Under the pieces are notes generated by a model, which saw nothing but the letters and a program-made list of their open reading frames with translations, was not told the DNA's origin and ran no database searches. Positions 1-7,064 of a stretch of DNA of 18,018 nucleotides are shown one piece after another (positions within the stretch are counted from its first letter, which is position 1; every line of letters begins with the position of its first letter). Source of the DNA: Anaerolineae bacterium (GTDB taxonomy: Bacteria > Chloroflexota > Anaerolineae > Anaerolineales > UBA11858); contig RFKO01000246.1 of the NCBI GenBank assembly GCA_003694235.1, positions 1 through 18,018 of the forward strand, given 5' to 3'. The position numbers were made by a program, and so were the translations under genes.

Positions 1-555
1 GACGGGGTGCTCATCGGGATAAAGCGCCGTCAGGGTGATCTTGACTTCGGCGGCGATCTGGCGGTCGTAGATTTGAGCGATCAGCGCGGGCGCGTCGGGC
101 GGGAAAGGGGGGAAGTGGGCCTGCACCAGTTCGAGGGCATCCACCACCGCGGTGAGCGGCAGGGGGTCGACGCCCAGGGCGGTGAACGTCGGCTCGAGGA
201 AACTCAGGCCCTCCACCACCTGGACAGGGATGCCGGCCTGACGGGCGCGGCGGGCGATTTCCGGCGCGGTCGCCTCGGCGACGAAGGGATGCCCCGGGAC
301 GGCGTAAATCACCCCACCGGCGCGCTGCCCCAGGGTCAGCACCTCGTCAACGATGCGCGCGTACACCGCGGAGAAGGATTCTTCCTCCTCGTAGAAATGA
401 TCGAAGGCGCGCACCTTCAAACCCGAGGGGAAGCCAGGCACGGCGGGGTGACTGCGCGTGCGCAGATAGACCTCATCCGCCTGGGAGAGCACCTGCCACG
501 CCTGACGGGTGAGCAAATTTGGATCGCCAGGGCCGAGGCCGAGCAGGGTAATCAT
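1..555 (-). CDS. mazG: MazG/YabN-type protein, N-terminal tetrapyrrole methylase domain (3' end outside window)
   Basis: The minus strand is open from an ATG at 555 to the window edge, giving 185 codons with no stop, so the gene is cut by the window. The protein begins MITLLGLGPGDP, the glycine-rich SAM-binding start of the tetrapyrrole (corrin/porphyrin) methylase fold, and has PGHPFVAEAT at residues 87-96, the second conserved loop of that fold. A methylase domain with this N-terminus is typical of YabN-type proteins, where it is fused to a C-terminal MazG nucleoside-triphosphate pyrophosphohydrolase domain that removes abnormal NTPs. The MazG half would lie beyond base 1 and cannot be seen, so a stand-alone methylase remains possible. 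A GGAGA lies 10 bases before the ATG. The gene follows the ribosomal cluster on the same strand, 126 bases after rpsI and behind a terminator-like hairpin, so it is probably a separate unit or receives read-through only. Confidence 0.8.
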   Translation of the reverse strand, partial: MITLLGLGPGDPNLLTRQAWQVLSQADEVYLRTRSHPAVPGFPSGLKVRAFDHFYEEEESFSAVYARIVDEVLTLGQRAGGVIYAVPGHPFVAEATAPEIARRARQAGIPVQVVEGLSFLEPTFTALGVDPLPLTAVVDALELVQAHFPPFPPDAPALIAQIYDRQIAAEVKITLTALYPDEHPV

Positions 556-596
556 GGGAATGTTGTCTCCGAAAGATGATCGTTGACCAAAGAAAA

Positions 597-661
597 CACC
601 GCGGAGTTCGCAGAACGCAAAGAAAACCTGCTATGCGTTCTCCGCGCTCTCCGCGGTGAGG
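597..661 (-). terminator. Hairpin terminator after rpsI, built from nonamer repeats
   Basis: The arms are 597-619 and 634-658, with a 14-base loop. Ten outer bases (597-606 with 649-658) and eight inner bases (612-619 with 634-641) pair exactly, separated by a small internal bulge. On the transcribed strand the stem is followed by GTGTTTTCTTT, a T-rich run, as in a Rho-independent terminator. It starts 20 bases after the rpsI stop codon. The 3'-most plus-strand arm carries GCG at 635, 644 and 653, an exact 9-base period. The stem is longer and more degenerate than a standard terminator, so it may be a repeat element serving as one. Confidence 0.6.
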
Positions 662-681
662 ATTGCACCGAAAACAAGCGA

Positions 682-1074
682 CTAACGCTTGGTGTAGGTC
701 GGCGCCTTGCGTGCCCGTTTGAGACCGGGTTTCTTGCGCTCTTTCTCGCGCGGGTCACGGGTCAGCAAGCCAGCCTTGCGCAGCGCGGGCTTGAGGTCGG
801 GGTCCATCTTGACCAGGGCGCGCGCCAGACCCAACTGAACGGCGCCGGCCTGACCGGTCACACCGCCTCCCCGCACCACAACCGAGACATCCAGGGAATC
901 CCCCATCTTGACCACGTTGAGCGGGGTCAGAATTGCTTCAACATCACCGAGACGGGTGAAATATTCGGAAAGCGGCTTCTGGTTGACCACAAACGCGCCC
1001 GAACCACGCATCACCCGCACGCGGGCCGTGCTCGCCTTGCGGCGTCCAATGCCTTCGTAATACTGATCAGCCAT
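682..1074 (-). CDS. rpsI: 30S ribosomal protein S9
   Basis: The 130-residue protein has the usual S9 length. It starts MADQYYEGIGRRKASTARVR, containing the conserved GRRK-x-A-x-ARV motif, and has GGGVTGQAGA near residues 69-78. It ends in a very basic tail, PTYTKR, whose last residues reach the P-site tRNA in known ribosomes. It belongs to the head of the 30S subunit. The ATG at 1074 is 2 bases after the rplM stop, the standard L13-S9 pair, and the two are surely co-translated. It is the last gene of the ribosomal cluster and is followed by the hairpin terminator at 597-661. Confidence 0.98.
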   Translation of the reverse strand: MADQYYEGIGRRKASTARVRVMRGSGAFVVNQKPLSEYFTRLGDVEAILTPLNVVKMGDSLDVSVVVRGGGVTGQAGAVQLGLARALVKMDPDLKPALRKAGLLTRDPREKERKKPGLKRARKAPTYTKR

Positions 1075-1076
1075 AA

Positions 1077-1529
1077 TTACTCCTCACTCGCGGGCAAAAC
1101 TTCGCTCACCGGCCGGGGGTTTTGCGCGGCATGCGGATGATCCGGGCCGGCGTACACGCGCAACCGTTTCATCAACCTGCGTCCGTAGCGATTGTGCGGC
1201 AACATACCCCACACCGCTCTCTCGATCACCCGCTCCGGGTGCTTTTCCAGCAAACCGCGCAGATTGATGGACTTCAAACCGCCCGGACGACCGCTGGTGC
1301 GATAGTACATCTTGTCTTCCATCTTGTTGCCGGTGACGCGAATGCGCCGCGCGTTGACCACAATCACATGATCGCCAACCTCCACGCCGGGGGTGAACTC
1401 CGGCTTGTGCTTGCCCAGCAGCAAGGTGGCAATCTGCGTCACCAGGCGGCCAAGCGTCTGGTCGTTGGCATCCACCAACACCCATTCCCGCTTGATGTCG
1501 TCAGGTTTCGGATAATATGTCTTAAACAC
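1077..1529 (-). CDS. rplM: 50S ribosomal protein L13
   Basis: The 150-residue protein belongs to the L13 family, an early-assembling 23S rRNA-binding protein. Visible family features are [19 protein letters not shown] near residues 16-34, [18 protein letters not shown] in the middle, [10 protein letters not shown], and [24 protein letters not shown] towards the end. Translation starts at GTG (1529), not ATG: a GGAG sits 9 bases upstream and the family N-terminus begins there. It lies 34 bases after truA and 2 bases before rpsI. A perfect TTGACA lies in the gap before it but has no matching -10. Confidence 0.97.
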   Translation of the reverse strand: MFKTYYPKPDDIKREWVLVDANDQTLGRLVTQIATLLLGKHKPEFTPGVEVGDHVIVVNARRIRVTGNKMEDKMYYRTSGRPGGLKSINLRGLLEKHPERVIERAVWGMLPHNRYGRRLMKRLRVYAGPDHPHAAQNPRPVSEVLPASEE

Positions 1530-1563
1530 GGTTCTTCACTCCGATTGTCAATTCTTGTAAGCG

Positions 1564-2307
1564 TCATTCTCGCTCATAGGTTACGCTCACCAGCGAAAGC
1601 CCGGCAGCGGGCGCCAGCCCTTGCAAGGGTCTCTCTCCCGGTTGCTCCAGATGTCGCACCACCGTTTGCGGTGACAGCCGCCCCAACGCCGTCATCACCT
1701 GCACATACACCAGCCTGCGTACCATGTGATACAAAAAAGCGTTGGCTGTGATTTCAAAGAGCAGATAATCCGGCAAATGATACCAGCGTGCAGCCATGAC
1801 GGTGCGCCGGGTGCTGCCACCTTTCCGCATGGGACGGCCAAAGGCGGCGAAATCGTGCTCGCCGCGCAACTGCGCCGCCAGGTGCTGCAACAACCGCATA
1901 TCCGGCTGCGGATGTACCCGCCAGGCGTAGCGCTCCTTCAGGGGGTGAGGGGCCGCGTCCACCAGCACGCGATAATGATACGTTCTGGCGCGGGCATCGT
2001 AGCGGGGATGAAAATCCGGCGCACACTGCCTCGCCTGTCGTACGGACAGGTCCGGCGGCAACAGCGCATTCAGCGCGTTGCGCAAATCCTGCGCCGAATG
2101 CCGCCAGGGCAGGTCAAAGGCGGCCACCTGTCCTTCAGCATGAACGCCGGCATCCGTGCGTCCGGCCAGCAAAACCGTTCTGCCCGTCCAGCCCAGCTGC
2201 CTCAGGGCAGCTTCGAACTCTCCCTGCACGGTGCGCGCCCCGCGTTGACGCTGCGAACCGTGGAACGCCGTGCCGTCATAAGCGAGAATGACTTTGTAAC
2301 GTGCCAT
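1564..2307 (-). CDS. truA: tRNA pseudouridine(38-40) synthase TruA
   Basis: The 247-residue protein converts U38, U39 and U40 of the tRNA anticodon arm to pseudouridine. The catalytic aspartate is D52 in the signature GRTDAGVHA (49-57). Other TruA features are LAYDGTAFHGSQRQ near the start, RTYHYRV in the middle, and ANAFLYHMVRRLV near residue 190, the tRNA-binding segment. The length is normal for the family. The position between rplQ and rplM is also found in Firmicutes and other phyla. The ATG at 2307 gives the family N-terminus (MARYKVILAYDG), but no good Shine-Dalgarno precedes it; the region upstream is instead a heptamer inverted repeat that could fold in the mRNA. Confidence 0.96.
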   Translation of the reverse strand: MARYKVILAYDGTAFHGSQRQRGARTVQGEFEAALRQLGWTGRTVLLAGRTDAGVHAEGQVAAFDLPWRHSAQDLRNALNALLPPDLSVRQARQCAPDFHPRYDARARTYHYRVLVDAAPHPLKERYAWRVHPQPDMRLLQHLAAQLRGEHDFAAFGRPMRKGGSTRRTVMAARWYHLPDYLLFEITANAFLYHMVRRLVYVQVMTALGRLSPQTVVRHLEQPGERPLQGLAPAAGLSLVSVTYERE

Positions 2308-2315
2308 GTGAGGAA

Positions 2316-2364
2316 CAGTGACCAGTGATCAGAGTTAGCAGTTAGCCGAGATCACTGATCAGTG
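2316..2364. repeat. Heptamer repeat array with inverted arms between rplQ and truA
   Basis: On the plus strand the array reads as pairs of 7-base words: CAGTGAC and CAGTGAT (2316-2329), GTTAGCA and GTTAGCC (2334-2347), ATCACTG and ATCAGTG (2351-2364). The last pair includes the perfect 12-base palindrome CACTGATCAGTG (2353-2364). The outer arms, about 2308-2332 and 2348-2370, are imperfect reverse complements, so the transcript can form a hairpin around the GTTAGC pair. It fills the whole 60-base gap between the rplQ stop and the truA start. Confidence 0.75.
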
Positions 2365-2367
2365 TTC

Positions 2368-2754
2368 TCACTCCTCTACCAGTTCGAGAATCACCATCTC
2401 GGCCGCGTCGCCCTGGCGGGGGCCGAGCTTGACCATGCGGGTGTAACCGCCGGGGCGGTTCTCGTACCGCGGCGCGATCTCTTCAAACAGCGTCTTGACA
2501 ATTTGCCGGTCACCCAGACGAGCGAGCGCCAGGCGACGGGCATGCACCCCGGCTGCCGGGTTTTCGCTCTCGGCTGCCAGACCGCGTTTGGCCAGCGTGA
2601 TCAGCTTCTCCGCCGCGCCGCGAATGGCCTCCGCCTTGGCGCGGGTGGTCTGAATCCGCTCGTGCTCAAACAACTGTTTGATCAAAGTGCGCCGCAAAGC
2701 AATGCGCTGACCTTTATTCCGGTTGAGTTTTTTACCTGCTACATTGTGGCGCAT
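2368..2754 (-). CDS. rplQ: 50S ribosomal protein L17
   Basis: The 128-residue protein begins [22 protein letters not shown], the conserved L17 start, followed by [23 protein letters not shown] (residues 24-46). It ends with the usual [12 protein letters not shown] strand. It binds 23S rRNA near the peptide exit side of the 50S subunit. The ATG at 2754 is chosen over a GTG at 2760 because the family N-terminus begins MRH and because GGAG lies 8 bases before the ATG but only 2 before the GTG. It follows rpoA by 5 bases, the standard alpha-operon pair, and its Shine-Dalgarno lies inside the end of rpoA. Confidence 0.97.
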   Translation of the reverse strand: MRHNVAGKKLNRNKGQRIALRRTLIKQLFEHERIQTTRAKAEAIRGAAEKLITLAKRGLAAESENPAAGVHARRLALARLGDRQIVKTLFEEIAPRYENRPGGYTRMVKLGPRQGDAAEMVILELVEE

Positions 2755-2759
2755 TTCCA

Positions 2760-3737
2760 CTACTCCAAATCAAAATTGTCAAAGATACCACTGACGGCAT
2801 AGCCCTTTTCTATCATCTTGTCGCGCAACTCGATCAAGCTCTTGACACCAAAGTTGCGGATGGAAAGCACGGCATCTTCGCCTTTTTCCATCAATTCGAT
2901 GATCTCGCCCACAGTGGTGATACCGGCGCGCTTGAGGGAGTTGAACACCCGCACCGAGAGATCCAGGTCCTCAATCGGGGTGTCGATCACCTCTTCACGC
3001 GGGCCTTCTTCTTCGGTCTTTTCCTCGGCCATGGCAGCCAGGGATTCCGGCGTCACACCAGCCAGATATTGCAACTGCTCCATCAAGATTTTGGCGCTGG
3101 TACTGAGCGCTTCTTCCGGCGAGATCGTGCCATCCGTCCAGATCTCCATAGTCAACTTGTCGAAGTTGGTGCTCTGCCCCACGCGGGCAAAACCAACATC
3201 GAAGTTGACGCGCTGCACCGGATTGTAGATAGCATCTACCGGCAGTTCGCCAATCGGCAGGGTGCCGATGCGCTCGTCGGCAGGCGAATAGCCGCGGCCG
3301 CGCTGCACCGTGAATTCAATCTCCAACGGCTCGGGGCGGTCATCCACGGTGAACAGGTACAGCTCCGGATTGACGATCTCAACCTCGGGCGGCGCGATAA
3401 TATCGGCTGCCGTCACCTCACCAGAACCGTGTACCTCCAGATGCATGCGCGCAGTCTCGGTGTCATGCAGCTTCAAGCGTAGTTTCTTGATCTGCAACAT
3501 CACATAGATCACATCTTCGCGCACACCCGGGATGTCGCGGAACTCATGTTGAATATCCGTGATGCGGATCGAGGTCACCGCCGCGCCTTCCAGCGAGGAG
3601 AGCAACACCCGTCGCAGGGCGTTCCCCAGCGTCTGGCCGTAGCCGCGCTCCAGCGGACTGATCGCAAACTTGCCGTAATTTCGAGATTCGGCTTCCTTCT
3701 CGATTTTCGGCGTCACCATAGTTGTCAAAGCCAACAC
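2760..3737 (-). CDS. rpoA: DNA-directed RNA polymerase subunit alpha
   Basis: The 325-residue protein has the standard two-domain layout. The N-terminal assembly domain (about 8-235) contains [20 protein letters not shown] (24-43), the family's most conserved block, which dimerises and holds beta and beta'. An acidic linker (about 236-256) leads to the C-terminal domain with two helix-hairpin-helix motifs (257-312). There R263 and N266 in [13 protein letters not shown] and the block NFGVKS (295-300) match the DNA (UP element) binding surface. A GTG at 3737 is chosen because AAGGGG lies just upstream; the ATG at 3719 has no such site but would give an equally good family N-terminus. It sits between rpsD and rplQ as in the classical alpha operon. 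Confidence 0.98.
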   Translation of the reverse strand: MLALTTMVTPKIEKEAESRNYGKFAISPLERGYGQTLGNALRRVLLSSLEGAAVTSIRITDIQHEFRDIPGVREDVIYVMLQIKKLRLKLHDTETARMHLEVHGSGEVTAADIIAPPEVEIVNPELYLFTVDDRPEPLEIEFTVQRGRGYSPADERIGTLPIGELPVDAIYNPVQRVNFDVGFARVGQSTNFDKLTMEIWTDGTISPEEALSTSAKILMEQLQYLAGVTPESLAAMAEEKTEEEGPREEVIDTPIEDLDLSVRVFNSLKRAGITTVGEIIELMEKGEDAVLSIRNFGVKSLIELRDKMIEKGYAVSGIFDNFDLE

Positions 3738-3796
3738 CGTCCACCCCTTCCCAGGTCAAACCTGAACATCACTTGTTTTACCGCTTTCACAGAGAT

Positions 3797-4438
3797 TTAC
3801 CGCCGCGAGTAGTATTCCACGATCAATTGCTCGTTGAGATTGCCGTCAATCTCCAGCCGCTCAGGCAGACGAATCATCTCACCCGAAAGCGATTCCACAT
3901 CCCGACGCAACCAGTCCGGAACGGTGCGTTCAGCAGCGATGTCGCGCAGCTCGCGGAAGAATTTGCGCTTGCGAGACCCCTCGCGAACCGAGACTTTATC
4001 ACCCGGGGAAAGCAAAATCGAAGGCACATCCGTGCGACGGCCATTGACGTTGAAATGTCCATGCGTAACCAACAGACGCGCCTGTTTGCGGCTGCTGGCA
4101 AACCCCAGGCGATAGATCACGTTGTCCAGCCGCGACTCCAGAACCTGCAGCAGGTTCAAACCGGTCAGGCCGCGGCGGCGCAGAGATTCCTCATAATAGC
4201 GGCGGAACTGCCGTTCCATCACACCGTAGACGCGGCGCGCTTTCTGCTTGGCGCGCAGCTGACGGGCAAAGTCAGACTCACGACGACGGCGGAATTGTGC
4301 GCTGCGCCCGTGCTCACCGGGCGGATAAGCCCGCCGCTCAATGGCACACTTGGCAGTGTAGCAGCGCTCACCTTTCAAAAACAATTTCTCGCCTTCACGG
4401 CGACACAATTTGCATACAGGGCCACGATAACGTCCCAT
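3797..4438 (-). CDS. rpsD: 30S ribosomal protein S4, zinc-binding form
   Basis: The 213-residue protein is a primary 16S rRNA binder that nucleates 30S assembly. It starts [16 protein letters not shown]. Cysteines C9, C12, C26 and C31 form the Zn site of the C+ form. The S4 RNA-binding domain is visible at about 100-165, with [20 protein letters not shown] (100-119) and [17 protein letters not shown]. The C-terminus IVEYYSRR is typical. In proteobacteria S4 represses the alpha operon; whether it does so here cannot be read from the sequence. A purine-rich AGAGGA precedes the ATG at 4438. Confidence 0.98.
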   Translation of the reverse strand: MGRYRGPVCKLCRREGEKLFLKGERCYTAKCAIERRAYPPGEHGRSAQFRRRRESDFARQLRAKQKARRVYGVMERQFRRYYEESLRRRGLTGLNLLQVLESRLDNVIYRLGFASSRKQARLLVTHGHFNVNGRRTDVPSILLSPGDKVSVREGSRKRKFFRELRDIAAERTVPDWLRRDVESLSGEMIRLPERLEIDGNLNEQLIVEYYSRR

Positions 4439-4520
4439 AACAAGTTCCTCTTTTATTCTGTGTTCTAGATTGCATCACGCGTACCGACGCAACAGAACGC
4501 CGTTGGCTGATCGCTGCGGC

Positions 4521-4919
4521 TCAGACGCGACGTTTCTTGGGCGGGCGGCAGCCGTTATGCGGCACCGGCGTCTTATCCACAATGGCGGTGACTTTGATGC
4601 CCATCGTCTGCACAGCACGAATGGCCGCCTCGCGCCCCCGGCCTGGGCCGTTGACGATTACCTCAGCCTCGCGCATCCCCATATCCATCGCCTGTTTGAC
4701 CGCATGTTCCACAGCCAGACGGGCGGCGTAAGGCGTACTCTTGCGGGAGCCTTTCAGCCCCAGCACACCCGGACTGCCCCAGCAAACCGTGTTTCCTTGC
4801 TTATCGGTCACGGTGACGATGGTATTGTTGAACGTCGCGTAAATATGCACCTGCCCTTCGGACAGTGTGCGCTTGGTTTTGCGTGCGCCCTTCTTTTGAC
4901 GCGAACCTTTCTTTGCCAT
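4521..4919 (-). CDS. rpsK: 30S ribosomal protein S11
   Basis: The 132-residue protein sits on the platform of the 30S subunit near the mRNA exit. Family blocks are clear: [20 protein letters not shown] (24-43), [26 protein letters not shown], and the C-terminal [19 protein letters not shown]. The segment before the GLKGSRKS block reads WGSPGVL where WSSAGVV is more usual, a mild divergence. It lies 110 bases after rpsM with AGGAG and GAGG sites before the ATG, and 82 bases before rpsD. I see no RNA gene or clear signal in those two gaps. Confidence 0.98.
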   Translation of the reverse strand: MAKKGSRQKKGARKTKRTLSEGQVHIYATFNNTIVTVTDKQGNTVCWGSPGVLGLKGSRKSTPYAARLAVEHAVKQAMDMGMREAEVIVNGPGRGREAAIRAVQTMGIKVTAIVDKTPVPHNGCRPPKKRRV

Positions 4920-5029
4920 ACGACCTCGCGTTCTCCTGTTTCTTAATCTCTCATGCTGAGCGCCAGGGTCAGCCGATCAGCCACGGGGGAGGAAGGAACC
5001 CACTCGACCGACGCGCTGTCCGCTCGACA

Positions 5030-5419
5030 TTACTTCTTGGCCACACCGCGGCGACGACCGCGTCCGGCGACCGTTTTCTTCGGCCCTTTGCGCGTACGCG
5101 CGTTGGTGCGCGTGCGCTGGCCGCGCACCGGCAGGTTACGGCGATGTCGCAGACCGCGGTAACTGCCGATCTCGATCAGGCGCTTGATGTGCATCTGCAC
5201 CTCGCGGCGCAGATCACCCTCGACCTTGTAGGATTGCGTAATTGCATCGCGCAGGCGGGCAATCTCATCCTCGGTCAGGTCCTGCACCCGCGTGTCCGGA
5301 TTCACACCGGTGGCCTGCAGAATCTCGGTGGCGCGGCTGCGGCCGATGCCATAGATATACGTCAGTGCGATTTCAATGCGCTTGTTGCGCGGCAGATCAA
5401 CACCTTCAATACGAGCCAT
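5030..5419 (-). CDS. rpsM: 30S ribosomal protein S13
   Basis: The 129-residue protein sits at the top of the 30S head and contacts the 50S subunit and the P-site tRNA. It starts [20 protein letters not shown]. It then has the helix-hairpin-helix segment [13 protein letters not shown] (22-34), the block [18 protein letters not shown] (87-104), and a highly basic tail that reaches the tRNA. The ATG at 5419 is 5 bases after the rpmJ stop, the usual L36-S13-S11-S4-alpha series. Confidence 0.98.
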   Translation of the reverse strand: MARIEGVDLPRNKRIEIALTYIYGIGRSRATEILQATGVNPDTRVQDLTEDEIARLRDAITQSYKVEGDLRREVQMHIKRLIEIGSYRGLRHRRNLPVRGQRTRTNARTRKGPKKTVAGRGRRRGVAKK

Positions 5420-5424
5420 GATAA

Positions 5425-5538
5425 CTATCCCTGTCGTTGCTTATGTTTCGGATTTTCACAAATAACGTACACTCTGCCCTTGCGCTTGACAATCTTGCAC
5501 TTGGCACAGCGTTTCTTCACAGATGCAGATACTTTCAT
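5425..5538 (-). CDS. rpmJ: 50S ribosomal protein L36, zinc-binding form
   Basis: This 37-codon gene is easily missed. The translation starts [20 protein letters not shown] and ends [11 protein letters not shown], matching L36 from end to end. The zinc ligands C11, C14, C27 and H32 are all present, so it is the zinc-binding form. L36 is a small late-assembling protein at the base of the L7/L12 stalk. It lies 5 bases before rpsM. The 78 bases before it, back to map, hold no infA but contain a possible promoter. Confidence 0.97.
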   Translation of the reverse strand: MKVSASVKKRCAKCKIVKRKGRVYVICENPKHKQRQG

Positions 5539-5587
5539 GATCACGCCTCTCTTTCAGCGGGTACAGGTTGACCCGACCAAAGTCTCG

Positions 5588-5616
5588 ATTTTACTACGTT
5601 CTTCTTAATAAGTCCA
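5588..5616 (-). promoter_or_regulatory. Candidate sigma-70-type promoter for rpmJ-rpsM-rpsK-rpsD-rpoA-rplQ
   Basis: On the minus strand, TGGACT (5616-5611, 4 of 6 to TTGACA) is followed after exactly 17 bases by TAAAAT (5593-5588, 5 of 6 to TATAAT). The -35 box directly abuts the map stop codon, and the -10 lies about 50 bases before rpmJ. It is the best promoter-like pair I saw in the cluster and lies in one of its AT-richer gaps. This is pattern matching only. Confidence 0.35.
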
Positions 5617-6396
5617 CTACTTTTCGTCGGCTTTCGTCAAAATCAACGGGCCGTCGGCGGTTACGGCAACGGTGTGCTCAAAGTGTGCGGTGAGCGAGCC
5701 ATCGTACGAAACCACCGTCCACTGATCCGAGAGCACACGCGTGCGGTGCGTACCCACCAGCACCATCGGTTCGAGCGCAACGGTTAGCCCCGGCTGGATC
5801 ACCATGCCGGTGCCGGCGCGTCCGTAGTTCGGCACCTGCGGCGCTTCATGCATCTGCCGCCCCACACCGTGACCGGTGTACTCGCGCGGCACATGATAGC
5901 CATGCTTTTCAACATATCGCTGGATGGCCGCAGAGACATCGCCCAGGCGCTTCCCCGCCACCATCTGCTCGATGCCGATGTACAGTGCCTTTTCGGTGAC
6001 CTCAATCAACCGCTGCGCCTCGGGCGAGATCTCGCCCACACCCACGGTGAACGCCGAGTCGCCTACGAAGCCCTGGTACACCGTACCGCAATCCACCGAG
6101 ACAATGTCACCGGGGCGCAGTTCCCGACCATCGGGAATGCCGTGCACCAGCGCCTCATTGATGCTGATCGTCAGCGTGGCAGGGTAGGGATATGGGCCGG
6201 GATATCCTTTGAAGGCCGGCACCCCACCGTGATCGCGGATCACCTGCTCGGCAATGGCGTCCAGTTCCAGCGTGGTCACGCCGGGACGTATGGCCTGACG
6301 CACTGCCTGCAACGCCAGAGCGTTGATGCGCCCGGCCTGTCGCATGATCTCGATCTCTTCCGGCGATTTCAACACCACGCCGCGTCGCCAGTTCAT
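5617..6396 (-). CDS. map: Type I methionine aminopeptidase
   Basis: The 259-residue enzyme removes the initiator methionine from new proteins whose second residue is small. All five dimetal ligands of the family are visible: D102 and D113 in SVDCGTVYQGFVGDSAF, H176 in TGHGVGRQMHEAP, E209 in GLTVALEP and E240 in HFEHTVAVT. The substrate-side histidine H85 lies in NEALVHGIPDG. There is no N-terminal zinc-finger or SH3-binding extension, so this is the short bacterial form (type Ia). Its ATG lies 5 bases after the adk stop and its ribosome-binding site lies inside adk. The secY-adk-map order places an enzyme of nascent-chain processing beside the export channel. Confidence 0.97.
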   Translation of the reverse strand: MNWRRGVVLKSPEEIEIMRQAGRINALALQAVRQAIRPGVTTLELDAIAEQVIRDHGGVPAFKGYPGPYPYPATLTISINEALVHGIPDGRELRPGDIVSVDCGTVYQGFVGDSAFTVGVGEISPEAQRLIEVTEKALYIGIEQMVAGKRLGDVSAAIQRYVEKHGYHVPREYTGHGVGRQMHEAPQVPNYGRAGTGMVIQPGLTVALEPMVLVGTHRTRVLSDQWTVVSYDGSLTAHFEHTVAVTADGPLILTKADEK

Positions 6397-6401
6397 TGCC
6401 G

Positions 6402-7055
6402 CTATGCCTTTTCCAGAGCGGCAAACAACTCCGCGCTCACCGCTTCGATCGGCTGGTTGCCGTTGATGCGCGCCAGCACGCCGCGCTGGTCGTAAAAGTC
6501 AATCAGCGGCTGCGTCTGGCGATTGTACACCTGGATACGATTCAGCACCGTCTCGGGGCGGTCGTCCTCGCGTTGGAAAAGTTCCAGGCCGTCATGGTCG
6601 CACTTGCCGGCCTCTTTGGGCGGGTTGAAGGTGAGATGATAGACATGCCCGTTGGGACATGAACGCCGCCCGGTCAGCCGTTCCACCAGCACCTCTTCCG
6701 GCACCTCGATCAGGGGGGCGAGATCCACCCGCGCCTGATACAGTTCCTGCAACATGGCATCCAGCGCCTCGGCCTGGGCCGGCGTGCGAGGGAAACCATC
6801 CAGCACCACTCCTTCCCGGCAATCCGGGCGCGAAAGACGCTCACGGATCATGGCGATGGTGACATCGTCCGGCACCAGCTCGCCGCGTTTCATATACGCC
6901 TCCGCCGTGCGCCCCAGTTCGGTTTTCTCGCGCAGATTCTCGCGAAAGATGTCACCGGAGGAAACATGCGGCACACCCAGATGTTTCGCCAGGCGCTTGG
7001 CCTGCGTACCTTTGCCTGCTCCCGGCGGCCCCAGCATCACAACCCGTTTAGCCAT
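6402..7055 (-). CDS. adk: Adenylate kinase, long form with metal-type LID
   Basis: The 217-residue cytosolic enzyme interconverts ATP and AMP with two ADP. The P-loop GPPGAGKGT is at 9-17, the AMP-binding region SSGDIFREN at 32-40, and DGFPR at 86-90. The long LID domain is about 127-164. Its usual four-cysteine zinc site appears here as C133, H137, C152 and D155; C152-x2-D155 resembles the Cys/Asp pair of Bacillus enzymes, while C133-x3-H137 departs from CxxC. Metal binding is therefore likely but not proved. The ATG at 7055 is preferred over an adjacent GTG (7058) because AGAGG then sits at a proper 6-base distance. It lies 9 bases after secY. Confidence 0.97.
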   Translation of the reverse strand: MAKRVVMLGPPGAGKGTQAKRLAKHLGVPHVSSGDIFRENLREKTELGRTAEAYMKRGELVPDDVTIAMIRERLSRPDCREGVVLDGFPRTPAQAEALDAMLQELYQARVDLAPLIEVPEEVLVERLTGRRSCPNGHVYHLTFNPPKEAGKCDHDGLELFQREDDRPETVLNRIQVYNRQTQPLIDFYDQRGVLARINGNQPIEAVSAELFAALEKA

Positions 7056-7064
7056 CACACACCT

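Noticed and set aside
7..579. 190-codon plus-strand open frame at the left edge
   Set aside because: The minus strand here encodes a clear tetrapyrrole-methylase domain; the plus-strand product is low-complexity and matches nothing I recognise.
1546..1551. Perfect TTGACA on the minus strand before rplM, possible -35
   Set aside because: No -10-like hexamer lies at 16-18 bases; the nearest AT-rich hexamer is inside rplM, too far downstream.
3752..3764. Small hairpin CAGGT/ACCTG before rpoA
   Set aside because: Five base pairs with a three-base loop is expected by chance in this much sequence, and nothing else supports it as a regulatory site.
4920..5029. 110-base gap between rpsM and rpsK as a possible small RNA or gene
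   Set aside because: No convincing open frame, terminator or strong stem was seen; only the rpsK ribosome-binding sites are clear.
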